Shown: positions 1 to 5,190 of the stretch, in pieces
How positions within the stretch are numbered: position 1 is the first letter of the stretch
Layout of the letters: each line of letters starts with the position of its first letter
Source of the DNA: Bacteroidales bacterium
GTDB taxonomy: Bacteria > Bacteroidota > Bacteroidia > Bacteroidales > Muribaculaceae
DNA: 6,645 bases
NCBI GenBank assembly: GCA_900767075.1
Contig: CAAFXX010000481.1
Span: forward strand, 1-6,645
Direction of reading: 5' to 3'
The notes under the pieces: generated by a model
Database searches by the model: none
Told to the model about the DNA's origin: nothing
What the model saw: only the letters and a program-made list of their open reading frames with translations
Made by a program: the position numbers and the translations under genes

Positions 1-90
1 GTTCCTCCAACCAGCGCCTCATCGACGTCCAAGCCTCCATCTCCTCCCCCTCCTCAACCCCCATCCTCTGGCACCGGTAATTACGACTAA
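1..90 (+). CDS. 3' end of a plus-strand gene, probably a Pro/Ser-rich C-terminal tail (partial)
   Basis: The window opens inside a probable plus-strand gene. Frame 1 reads a low-complexity tail rich in Pro, Ser and Thr, with a run of four prolines near residues 14-17, and ends at TAA (88-90), 7 bases before the terminator hairpin. Disordered tails of this kind close several Bacteroidetes envelope proteins, but 29 codons are too few to name a family. Frame 3 is also open to TAA at 78-80. It would encode a more varied peptide ending in TPILWHR, with nearly every codon ending in C, and it cannot be excluded. The two readings create each other's bias: Pro/Ser/Thr codons in frame 1 put C at the third positions of frame 3. 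I prefer frame 1 because its third-base use is mixed, as in the neighbouring genes, but the frame choice is weak. Confidence 0.4.
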   Translation, partial: VPPTSASSTSKPPSPPPPQPPSSGTGNYD

Positions 91-140
91 AAGTAAAAGC
101 GATGGAGCGCATCGAATTCGGTGCGCTCCATCGCTATTTA
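88..140. terminator. Bidirectional intrinsic terminator between convergent genes
   Basis: Arms AGCGATGGAGCGCA (98-111) and TGCGCTCCATCGCT (122-135) are perfect 14-bp complements. The intervening bases contain the palindrome CGAATTCG, so the stem can extend to about 17 bp with an AATT loop. On the minus strand the stem is followed by TTTACTTTTAG, a good U-tract for the TPR operon. On the plus strand it is followed by the weaker ATTTATT. Its place between a plus-strand stop (90) and a minus-strand stop (201) suits termination from both sides. Confidence 0.85.
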
Positions 141-159
141 TTGGGGAATGGTACAGGAT

Positions 160-198
160 GATGTGGAATACGTAGATACTTTGTGATGTGGAATGCGT
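160..198. repeat. Imperfect 14-base direct repeat in the 3' untranslated region of the TPR gene
   Basis: GATGTGGAATACGT (160-173) and GATGTGGAATGCGT (185-198) differ at one base and are offset by 25 bases. They lie between the TPR stop codon and the terminator hairpin, so on the minus strand they would be in the 3' UTR. No function is evident; a small local duplication is the simplest explanation. Confidence 0.6.
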
Positions 199-200
199 GG

Positions 201-1748
201 TTACTTCAGTAGGTGGCGGATGGGGGCGATGTTGAGGTCGGCGACTTTGTTGGACTTGAGGTTATAAAGATTCTGATAGCCGTGCTTAAGTGCCTCCGAC
301 AACATATTGTACCCTTTTTCAAGGTCTCCGGTCTGCGAATAGTAGACGGCAGCCCAGTAATAATCATCCTTCGTGAGCTCTTTCTTATCTTTTTCAAGAA
401 CACGTTTCATCGTTTCGTCGGCGTCGATCTTTTTGCCGGCATAGCATTGAGCCATTGCCTTGTATGCGATTGCAGGGAAACCCTCAGCATCCTGCTGCGC
501 CACCCTTGTATAATCAACTATCGACTGCTTTGCCTCATCGGTAAGCTTATATTCCGTGTAAGCACGGAGCATGAGTGTCTCTACGGCTGTAGGATCGGAC
601 ATTATAGCCTCATTATAGCATTGCAGGGCTTTCTTACCCTCTCCCATAATCATATATGCGATTCCTTCCTTGGTCTTCGCTTCCGTGGAATTCGGATCAG
701 CCGCTACAGCTTTCTGTGCCGAAAGCAAAGCCGAAGCACTATTGCCCGATGCAATCTCACAGTCAGCCTTAATCAAAAGATTCTCGACAGTCGGTTCCCT
801 CATTATAGCAAGGTCGGCGTTTGTCTCCGCCTCCTCGATTTTGTTTAGGGCAAGACAGGTACGAGCCATGTTGGCATAAACTCCGGCTATACGACTGTCC
901 TGATCCGTCAGAAGTTCCTGAAAAGCGGAATATGCCTCCTGATAATTTCCTGTGTTCAGGGCTATATTGCCGGCGAGGAAATACATCGGGGTCTTATTGT
1001 TGGTCTTGCTGATGGCATACTGCAGTGCAGTGGCGACAGCCGAATAATCCCTGTTACCGAGGCTAATCAGCGACTCAAGAGGACGAGGATCCGACGTCGA
1101 AAGACTGAATGCACTCAGATAATTTGCGGCGGCATTCTCATCCTCACCCATATCCACATAAAGGTCGCCGATACGGCAGTATGTGATATAATTGCTCGGA
1201 TCAGCCTGCTCAGCCTGTTTCAGGAGTTCTTCAGCCTCCGCCTTCTTGCCCATCATGATATCGGCACGGGCCATTCCGAAATATGCTTCCTGACTGCGCG
1301 TCCTGAGGGTCTGCATGCTTGAGAAAGTACGGTAAGCCTCCTCCCCTTTTTTGAGATAAAGACAGATATTGCCTTTCTTATAAACCAGGGCATAATCGCC
1401 GGGAGTGATGTCGAGCGCACTCTGGACCGCGCTCAGAGCCTTCTCGTATTCCTTAGTCTGGATGTAGATATCGGCAAGCAAGGAATACTCATTGCTTTTC
1501 ATAATGGTTTCTTTCGCAGGGGTATAATCGATAGCCTTTATGATATCGACAAGAGCCTCGTTATACATGTCAAGTCTGTAATACTGACCTGCCCGCTCAT
1601 ACAATGTCTGGTAATCCTTCGGATTTTCATCAAGCACTTCCTGATATCCGTTCAGGACAGCCCTGGTCATAGGGTTGATCTGCTGGGCATTACCCGCCAT
1701 CGCCACGCATATGGCGGAACCAATCAATAAATTTCTTATATTCATCAT
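201..1748 (-). CDS. Exported tetratricopeptide (TPR) repeat protein
   Basis: The product is a 515-residue protein made almost entirely of TPR helical hairpins, and probably acts as a protein-protein scaffold in the periplasm or outer envelope. Residues 1-21 form a Sec signal peptide: a short basic N-region, a hydrophobic core LLIGSAICVAMA, and likely cleavage after GNA before QQ. There is no lipobox Cys, so it is not a lipoprotein. TPR-like units run from about residue 30 to 500; clear ones lie near 47-80, 86-117, 121-145, 154-184, 188-217, 255-283, 289-318, 324-352, 357-386, 390-420 and 464-490, many with the usual ALxxxxxALxxxP spacing. No enzyme domain is visible. The start is ATG at 1748, with a second ATG immediately after it, so the N-terminus is uncertain by one residue. 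It is the last gene of the nupG-rsmE-TPR operon, 24 bases after rsmE, and ends before the hairpin at 98-135. I do not recognise a named ortholog. Confidence 0.93.
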   Translation of the reverse strand: MMNIRNLLIGSAICVAMAGNAQQINPMTRAVLNGYQEVLDENPKDYQTLYERAGQYYRLDMYNEALVDIIKAIDYTPAKETIMKSNEYSLLADIYIQTKEYEKALSAVQSALDITPGDYALVYKKGNICLYLKKGEEAYRTFSSMQTLRTRSQEAYFGMARADIMMGKKAEAEELLKQAEQADPSNYITYCRIGDLYVDMGEDENAAANYLSAFSLSTSDPRPLESLISLGNRDYSAVATALQYAISKTNNKTPMYFLAGNIALNTGNYQEAYSAFQELLTDQDSRIAGVYANMARTCLALNKIEEAETNADLAIMREPTVENLLIKADCEIASGNSASALLSAQKAVAADPNSTEAKTKEGIAYMIMGEGKKALQCYNEAIMSDPTAVETLMLRAYTEYKLTDEAKQSIVDYTRVAQQDAEGFPAIAYKAMAQCYAGKKIDADETMKRVLEKDKKELTKDDYYWAAVYYSQTGDLEKGYNMLSEALKHGYQNLYNLKSNKVADLNIAPIRHLLK

Positions 1749-1772
1749 TTTAAACTTACTTACGTTTTAATT

Positions 1773-2483
1773 TCAGCTATTCAGCTGGTTTATGGTGTGA
1801 ATCGCAGCCATTGTAAAAAGAGCGGCGGTCTCGGTGCGCAGCCTGGCGTCACCGAACGTGACGGGCAAGAAATCGAATTTTCTTGCCGCCTCGATTTCCT
1901 CAGGCGAAAAATCACCTTCCGGACCTATCACGACCGTTACATCTGATCCGGGACGATATTCCTTTGCGAACACCTTTCTTTCGGTTTCCTTGTCGCAATA
2001 ACCTATGAAACGGGAATTAGACCGGTCAGCCTCCACAAAATCGTTGAACTCCACAAGACCTTCAAGCTCTGGAAGCTTTGCCTTCAGGCTCTGCTTCATT
2101 GCCGAGACCATTATCTTCTCGATACGGTCGAGATTCACGTTCTTCCGCTCGCTGTGCCGGCACTTCAACAAGACGATTCTGTCGATTCCCATCTCGACCG
2201 CCTTTTCAACAAACCATTCAATCCGGTCGATATTCTTGGTCGGGGCTATGGCTACGGTGATCTTTCCGCTCCAAGTATCCGCCTCGGCGGTCTTGCTGAT
2301 GATCTCCACCTCGGTGGCCTTGGGATGCGGACGCGTTATCTCACACTCATAGCAATATCCTTTGCCGTCTACTACGAAAATATGGTCGCCTGCCTGTTTG
2401 CGAAGGACACGCGTCACATGTCCCGACTCGCTCTCGGGAAGGACTCCGTTTGTCTCAATCTCCGGCGCATAAAACCTTATCAT
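1773..2483 (-). CDS. rsmE: 16S rRNA (uracil1498-N3)-methyltransferase RsmE
   Basis: RsmE transfers a methyl group from S-adenosylmethionine to N3 of U1498 in 16S rRNA on the assembled 30S subunit, in the cytoplasm. At 236 residues it has the usual length for the family. The N-terminal PUA-like RNA-binding part is marked by GHVTRVLRKQAGD (21-33). The SPOUT methyltransferase domain follows, with PTKNIDRIEW (81-90), the SER motif (111-113) and AMKQS (128-132). The knotted cofactor site is at the C-terminus: IGPEGDFSPEE (186-196) and GDARLRTETAALF (211-223). These are the family signatures, and no key segment is missing. Family members commonly have GPEGG; Asp replaces the second Gly here, a conservative-looking variant. 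It sits 17 bases after nupG and 24 before the TPR gene, so it is probably translated from a shared transcript. Its start at 2483 has no Shine-Dalgarno sequence, as is normal in Bacteroidetes. Confidence 0.97.
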   Translation of the reverse strand: MIRFYAPEIETNGVLPESESGHVTRVLRKQAGDHIFVVDGKGYCYECEITRPHPKATEVEIISKTAEADTWSGKITVAIAPTKNIDRIEWFVEKAVEMGIDRIVLLKCRHSERKNVNLDRIEKIMVSAMKQSLKAKLPELEGLVEFNDFVEADRSNSRFIGYCDKETERKVFAKEYRPGSDVTVVIGPEGDFSPEEIEAARKFDFLPVTFGDARLRTETAALFTMAAIHTINQLNS

Positions 2484-2500
2484 ACTTTAATGGACCGGAT

Positions 2501-3853
2501 TTATTTCACTTGGTTTATTCCGCTCATCCCTTCGGGGTCACCTCCGGCAACATCCCTGGCAACATCCTCGTCAACAGAAATATTATGCTTCGGCTCGTGG
2601 AAGACGAAAATGAAAAGCACGCTGATCACGAGAGCGTATGCCGCGAATATGAACCATGAATGATGCCACCCTATAAGGTTTTGCTCAGGAGAAGCAGCTC
2701 CTGTCATATCGACGAACTTGTTTACCACGAAGTTACCTGCAGCCCATGTTCCGACACTGGCGCCGATGCCGTTAGTCATAATCATGAACAGACCCTGAGC
2801 GCTTGAACGCAACGATTTATCGGTCTGCCTGTCTACAAAAAGACCGCCGGCAACATTAAAGAAATCGAATGCCACGCCGTAGACGATACATGAGAGGATA
2901 AGGAATATAACACCCGAGCCGGTATTGCCTATTCCGAAGAAACCGAACCTGAACACCCATGCCACCATCGCCATGAGCATAACGCCCTTTATGCCGAATC
3001 GTTTCAGGCAATACGGGATGGCGAGTATGCAGATAGCCTCGCTTGCCTGCGAAACAGCCGTAAGCGCCGTGGCATTTCGAGCCGCCCAGTCATTTGCATA
3101 TTTGGCGATATTCTGGAAACTGTCGATATAGAGCGTTCCATAGCTATTGGTGATCTGAAGGCAAACACCGAGCAGCATCGAGAATATGAAGAAAACCGCC
3201 ATGTGCCGATTCTTGAATAGCTTGAATGCCGAGAGTCCGAGACTGTCAGCTAACGACGCACTTTGCCCCTTGTTGACAGGACAAGCAGGCATTGTAAGGG
3301 CATAGAGCATCAGAACCAAACTGAGAGCACCGCTCGTGACATATTGCCAATAATTGCTCTGAAAGCCGGTGAAGTTCACGAAAAGCTCCGCGCAAATGAA
3401 GCCCACGGTTCCCAATACCCTTATGGGAGGGAAATGCTTCACCGTGTCGAGGTTTGCTCGGTTCAAGGCATTGAAAGCTACGGAATTCGCCAGACCGATA
3501 GTCGGCATATAGAACGCCACTGACAGGGTATAGAAAGTAAACAGCGGTCCGAAGCCGACATCTGCTCCAGTATGCATGCAGTAGAAACCGGCAAGGAGCA
3601 TGAAAATTCCAGCCAGACCGTGGCAGAGGCTCAACATCTTCTGGGCTGGAAGCCATCTGTCGGCTATTATGCCGATAACACCGGGCATAAAAAGCGACAC
3701 AAGACCCTGAACCGTGTAGAACCAGAATATATCTTCGCCGAGTCCCACGCTGCCGAGATAAATACCCATTGATACAAGGTAACTTCCCCAGATTGCAAAT
3801 TCAAGGAAATTCATTACCGCGAGACGTGTCTTGATCTGATTATAACCAGCCAT
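2501..3853 (-). CDS. nupG: NupG-type nucleoside:H+ symporter (major facilitator superfamily)
   Basis: This is a 450-residue inner-membrane transporter of the nucleoside:H+ symporter family (Nuc_H_symport), expected to import purine and pyrimidine nucleosides using the proton gradient. Twelve hydrophobic segments run from about residue 12 to 418, and a hydrophilic tail (421-450) faces the cytoplasm. Similarity to E. coli NupG, compared from memory, is strong: FPPIRVLGTVGF (141-152), FFIFSMLLG (221-229), LQITN (232-236), YGVAFDFFN (325-333) and SAQGLFMIMTNG (351-362). Residues matching the E. coli nucleoside-site residues are all present: Arg145, Thr149, Phe152, Gln233, Asn236, Gln269, Glu272, Tyr325, Phe329 and Asp330. 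Nucleoside transport is therefore well supported; which nucleosides it prefers (NupG versus XapB-like xanthosine use) is not. It is first in the operon with rsmE and the TPR gene, and it has its own strong promoter upstream. Moderate GC (one 60-base line, 3361-3420, has 33 G/C) contrasts with the AT-rich regulator gene next to it. Confidence 0.93.
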   Translation of the reverse strand: MAGYNQIKTRLAVMNFLEFAIWGSYLVSMGIYLGSVGLGEDIFWFYTVQGLVSLFMPGVIGIIADRWLPAQKMLSLCHGLAGIFMLLAGFYCMHTGADVGFGPLFTFYTLSVAFYMPTIGLANSVAFNALNRANLDTVKHFPPIRVLGTVGFICAELFVNFTGFQSNYWQYVTSGALSLVLMLYALTMPACPVNKGQSASLADSLGLSAFKLFKNRHMAVFFIFSMLLGVCLQITNSYGTLYIDSFQNIAKYANDWAARNATALTAVSQASEAICILAIPYCLKRFGIKGVMLMAMVAWVFRFGFFGIGNTGSGVIFLILSCIVYGVAFDFFNVAGGLFVDRQTDKSLRSSAQGLFMIMTNGIGASVGTWAAGNFVVNKFVDMTGAASPEQNLIGWHHSWFIFAAYALVISVLFIFVFHEPKHNISVDEDVARDVAGGDPEGMSGINQVK

Positions 3854-3890
3854 ATTCTAACCTTATTTAATATTAAAGAATGCCGGGAAA

Positions 3891-3904
3891 GCTATATGGA
3901 TAGC
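3891..3904 (-). other. Small stem-loop in the nupG leader
   Basis: GCTAT (3891-3895) and ATAGC (3900-3904) are 5-bp complements around a 4-base loop. On the minus-strand transcript the right arm is followed by UUUCCC. The element lies in the predicted nupG 5' untranslated region of about 57 bases, between the transcription start and the start codon. It is too short to be a convincing attenuator or riboswitch, and may be incidental. Confidence 0.25.
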
Positions 3905-3916
3905 CTTACAGCTGAA

Positions 3917-3947
3917 CAAAATTAAAAATTAATCCTATATTATCAAA
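3917..3947 (-). promoter_or_regulatory. Bacteroidetes-type promoter of the nupG-rsmE-TPR operon
   Basis: Read on the minus strand, TTTG (3947-3944) is followed after exactly 19 bases by TAATTTTG (3924-3917). This matches the Bacteroidetes primary sigma consensus of TTTG, 19-21 bases, TAnnTTTG at every specified base. Transcription should start near 3911 and give a leader of about 57 bases. The promoter sits in the gap between the regulator stop codon (3956) and nupG, so nupG can be transcribed independently of the regulator. No terminator hairpin follows the regulator gene, so some read-through is also possible. Confidence 0.8.
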
Positions 3948-3955
3948 GAATTAAT

Positions 3956-4645
3956 TTAAAAATCTAAGCCACCGTATTCTATCAATAATTCGCGATCGAT
4001 TATATCGAAAACATTTCCATCACGCTTTATTGCACCTGATGTTGAAAGGATATTAATATCGCTTTCGAATTTATCCCTGAGAGTAAGCTGCATTCTCTCA
4101 ATATATTTTTTGTCGATTTCAATTGTAATTCTTTCAGAATGCCGCTGCGTGTATAATTTGACAATTCTGGCGAGAAACACAGAAAACGAACACCCGCACA
4201 AATCCGACACAGCTACATATGCATTCTGGACCTTCAACGATATGAAATTCAAAAAATTCAAAAGGTAGATTGAATCGGCATTAATCAGGTTCAAATATTG
4301 TTCCTTGCTGAATTCCATAATTCCGGTGTTATCCGCAGCCGCTACATCACATCCGCTCTTAGTATGCATTCCGAAAAGCCTGTCGGCGCCTATCACGCAT
4401 CCTTTACCTCTGACTTCACTGATTTTTATCAAACCATCCTTGCAGGTATTGATAACTTTAATTTTGCCGGAAATAACAAACCGCAATTTAGTAATTTCAT
4501 CATCATGCCGCAATATGATGTCGCCTGATTTATATTTCAAAAAACTTATGGAAGTCTTTTCAAGGAAATATGAAATTCGTTCGCGACTTACCCCTTTAAA
4601 CAAGGGAAGGCTCATTATGGTGTCATACATTGGTGTGCTGTCCAT
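3956..4645 (-). CDS. Crp/Fnr-family transcriptional regulator with an atypical ligand pocket and HTH
   Basis: This is a cytoplasmic protein of 229 residues, the usual Crp/Fnr length. Residues 10-115 form a cyclic-nucleotide-binding-type beta roll: LPLFKGVS (13-20), YKSGDIILRHDDE (38-50), FVISGKIKVI (56-65). A long dimerisation helix follows (about 116-145), then a C-terminal helix-turn-helix (about 177-225). The phosphate-binding cassette of true cAMP receptors (Gly-Glu, then Arg) is absent; the matching stretch reads GKGCVIGADRLFG (80-92), so cAMP binding is unlikely. The HTH aligns as YIERMQLTLRDKFESDINIL (181-200), then GAIKRDG (204-210), but lacks the common Ser-Arg start of the recognition helix and seems one residue shorter. 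Five Cys (68, 83, 99, 150, 152) do not follow FNR cluster spacing. Start: first ATG in frame, with a stop 24 bases upstream. The gene is AT-rich (4081-4140 has 17 G/C of 60), unlike nupG next door, which suggests transfer or relaxed selection. Target and ligand are unknown. Confidence 0.85.
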   Translation of the reverse strand: MDSTPMYDTIMSLPLFKGVSRERISYFLEKTSISFLKYKSGDIILRHDDEITKLRFVISGKIKVINTCKDGLIKISEVRGKGCVIGADRLFGMHTKSGCDVAAADNTGIMEFSKEQYLNLINADSIYLLNFLNFISLKVQNAYVAVSDLCGCSFSVFLARIVKLYTQRHSERITIEIDKKYIERMQLTLRDKFESDINILSTSGAIKRDGNVFDIIDRELLIEYGGLDF

Positions 4646-4786
4646 GGTGATCAGGTTTGCGAATTTTTAAAGATTATCTCCGACTTTAAGCAGATGTCCG
4701 AACAACATTCCGGGATTCCTTCGATATCGGACGGACTTTATTATGAACTGTTTAAAATTAAAGAATAATTGCTAAATGGAATCGTA

Positions 4787-4816
4787 CAAATGAAAGATTT
4801 TACCGAAAGAATACAA
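4787..4816 (-). promoter_or_regulatory. Candidate promoter of the Crp-like regulator
   Basis: On the minus strand TTG (4816-4814) is followed after 19 bases by TTCATTTG (4794-4787), one mismatch from TAnnTTTG. It is the best match I found upstream of the regulator, but the leader would be about 135 bases, so a nearer, weaker promoter is possible. Confidence 0.35.
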
Positions 4817-4823
4817 TTCTTTC
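4805..4823. promoter_or_regulatory. Operator-like palindrome over the regulator's candidate -33 box
   Basis: GAAAGAAT (4805-4812) and ATTCTTTC (4816-4823) are perfect complements around the 3-base spacer ACA. The 19-bp two-fold symmetric site suits a dimeric DNA-binding protein and overlaps the candidate -33 element (4814-4816). Binding by the adjacent Crp-like protein is an inference from position only. Confidence 0.45.
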
Positions 4824-4862
4824 AATCAGGCAATATCTTGCTATCTGTTAAACAATGTTTAG

Positions 4863-4897
4863 TTAAAAAAGTTAAAGGTGAACCGAAGTCCACCTTT
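4863..4897 (-). terminator. Rho-independent terminator of the tRNA gene
   Basis: On the minus strand AAAGGTGGAC pairs with GTTCACCTTT as a 10-bp stem (one G-U pair) closed by a cUUCGg tetraloop, one of the most stable RNA loops. AACTTTTTTAAC follows directly. It lies 6 bases past the tRNA 3' end and insulates the regulator from tRNA transcription. Confidence 0.92.
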
Positions 4898-4903
4898 TAA
4901 TAG

Positions 4904-4977
4904 TAGCGGGATCGAGAATTGAACTCGAGACCTCCGGGTTATGAATCCGACGCTCTAACCAACTGAGCTATCCCGCC
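4904..4977 (-). tRNA. tRNA with anticodon CAT, probably elongator tRNA-Met
   Basis: This 74-base gene folds into a full cloverleaf on the minus strand. The acceptor is GGCGGGA with TCCCGCT (G1-U72 wobble), the D-arm GCTC with GAGC around AGTTGGTTA, the anticodon loop TTCATAA, and the T-arm TCGAG with CTCGA around TTCAATT. The discriminator is A73 and CCA is not encoded. The D-stem (C11-G24) and the G1-U72 pair point to an elongator rather than an initiator, which has an unpaired 1-72. The anticodon stem is odd: TCGGA against CCCGG leaves A31 opposite C39, and its 3' side resembles that of initiator tRNAs. A CAT anticodon could also belong to tRNA-Ile with lysidine-modified C34; sequence alone does not settle this. 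It is transcribed alone, from the promoter at 5011-5041 to the terminator at 4863-4897. Confidence 0.97.
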
Positions 4978-4981
4978 ATTC

Positions 4982-4998
4982 GGAAACCATCTGTTTCC
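4982..4998 (-). other. Stem-loop in the 5' leader of the tRNA precursor
   Basis: GGAAAC (4982-4987) and GTTTCC (4993-4998) are perfect complements around a 5-base loop. They would fold as a hairpin 4 bases before the mature tRNA 5' end, within the predicted 27-base leader. It could guide RNase P or another nuclease, or be incidental. Confidence 0.4.
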
Positions 4999-5010
4999 CT
5001 TTTGCGAGTG

Positions 5011-5041
5011 CAAAGTTAGGTATATTTTTTGAATTGACCAA
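5011..5041 (-). promoter_or_regulatory. Bacteroidetes-type promoter of the tRNA gene
   Basis: On the minus strand TAACTTTG (5018-5011) matches TAnnTTTG exactly. GTTG (5042-5039) lies 20 bases upstream as the -33 element. Initiation near 5005 would give a leader of about 27 bases before the tRNA. Confidence 0.75.
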
Positions 5042-5062
5042 CAAATACTCGAATTTTTTAGT

Positions 5063-5070
5063 TAATTTTG
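5063..5070 (+). promoter_or_regulatory. Candidate -7 box for the lipoprotein-murB transcript
   Basis: TAATTTTG matches TAnnTTTG exactly, but no TTTG or TTG lies 19-21 bases upstream. An alternative is TTTTG at 5000-5004 with TATTTTTTG at 5023-5031, which has a slightly wrong -7 box and 18-base spacing. Some promoter is needed here because the region is divergent, but which one is used is uncertain. Confidence 0.3.
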
Positions 5071-5099
5071 TAAATAAAATTTGGACATGGATGGACAGG

Positions 5100-5118
5100 T
5101 TTCTCCTTTCTCCTTTCC
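5100..5118. repeat. Short tandem TTTCTCC repeat
   Basis: TTTCTCC occurs at 5100-5106 and 5107-5113, followed by the partial copy TTTCC (5114-5118). The result is a pyrimidine-only tract in the predicted 5' leader of the lipoprotein gene. A tract of 7-bp units can change length by slippage; no function is shown. Confidence 0.6.
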
Positions 5119-5130
5119 ATCTCGATGAAA

Positions 5131-5153
5131 ATCAATATTTTGAAAATATTGAT
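5131..5153. promoter_or_regulatory. 23-bp perfect palindrome upstream of the lipoprotein gene
   Basis: ATCAATATTTT (5131-5141) and AAAATATTGAT (5143-5153) are perfect 11-bp complements around a single central G. The site ends 37 bases before the lipoprotein start. In DNA it looks like a dimer binding site. In RNA it would be a weak A-U hairpin, followed after 11 bases by a T-run (5165-5170), so a leaky attenuator is also possible. A further 8-bp palindrome TCAATTGA lies at 5155-5162. Confidence 0.55.
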
Positions 5154-5190
5154 CTCAATTGAACTTTTTTAAGAAAAAGAAAACTTTTAG

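Larger units (their letters stand above)
4646..4862 (-). other. Non-coding upstream region of the Crp-like regulator
   Basis: No gene is supported in these 217 bases between the tRNA terminator and the regulator start. The region is AT-rich. It holds a candidate promoter (4787-4816), an 8+8 palindrome (4805-4823), a further AAAGAAT at 4760-4766, and an inverted repeat GTCCGA (4696-4701) with TCGGAC (4727-4732). The last surrounds CATTCCGGGATTCC and could form a stem in a leader RNA of about 135 bases. A leader this long before a regulator gene suggests room for control by protein or RNA structure, but none is proven. Confidence 0.55.

Noticed and set aside
213..848. Open plus-strand frame of 211 codons opposite the TPR gene
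   Set aside because: It lies wholly antisense to a well-supported gene with a signal peptide and TPR repeats; its translation is rich in Cys, Arg and Leu with no domain, as expected of a shadow.
3246..3656. Open minus-strand frame of 136 codons inside nupG
   Set aside because: It overlaps conserved nupG sequence in another frame, and its translation has no recognisable motif.
3854..3955. Purine or other riboswitch before the nucleoside transporter
   Set aside because: The leader is only about 57 bases with one 5-bp stem; no conserved aptamer core is visible.
3956..4645. FNR-type iron-sulfur oxygen sensor
   Set aside because: The Cys residues lie at 68, 83, 99, 150 and 152, without the N-terminal Cys cluster of FNR.
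4904..4977. tRNA as an integration site for a mobile element
   Set aside because: No second copy of the tRNA 3' end and no integrase occur in the window, and the flanks are core-type genes.
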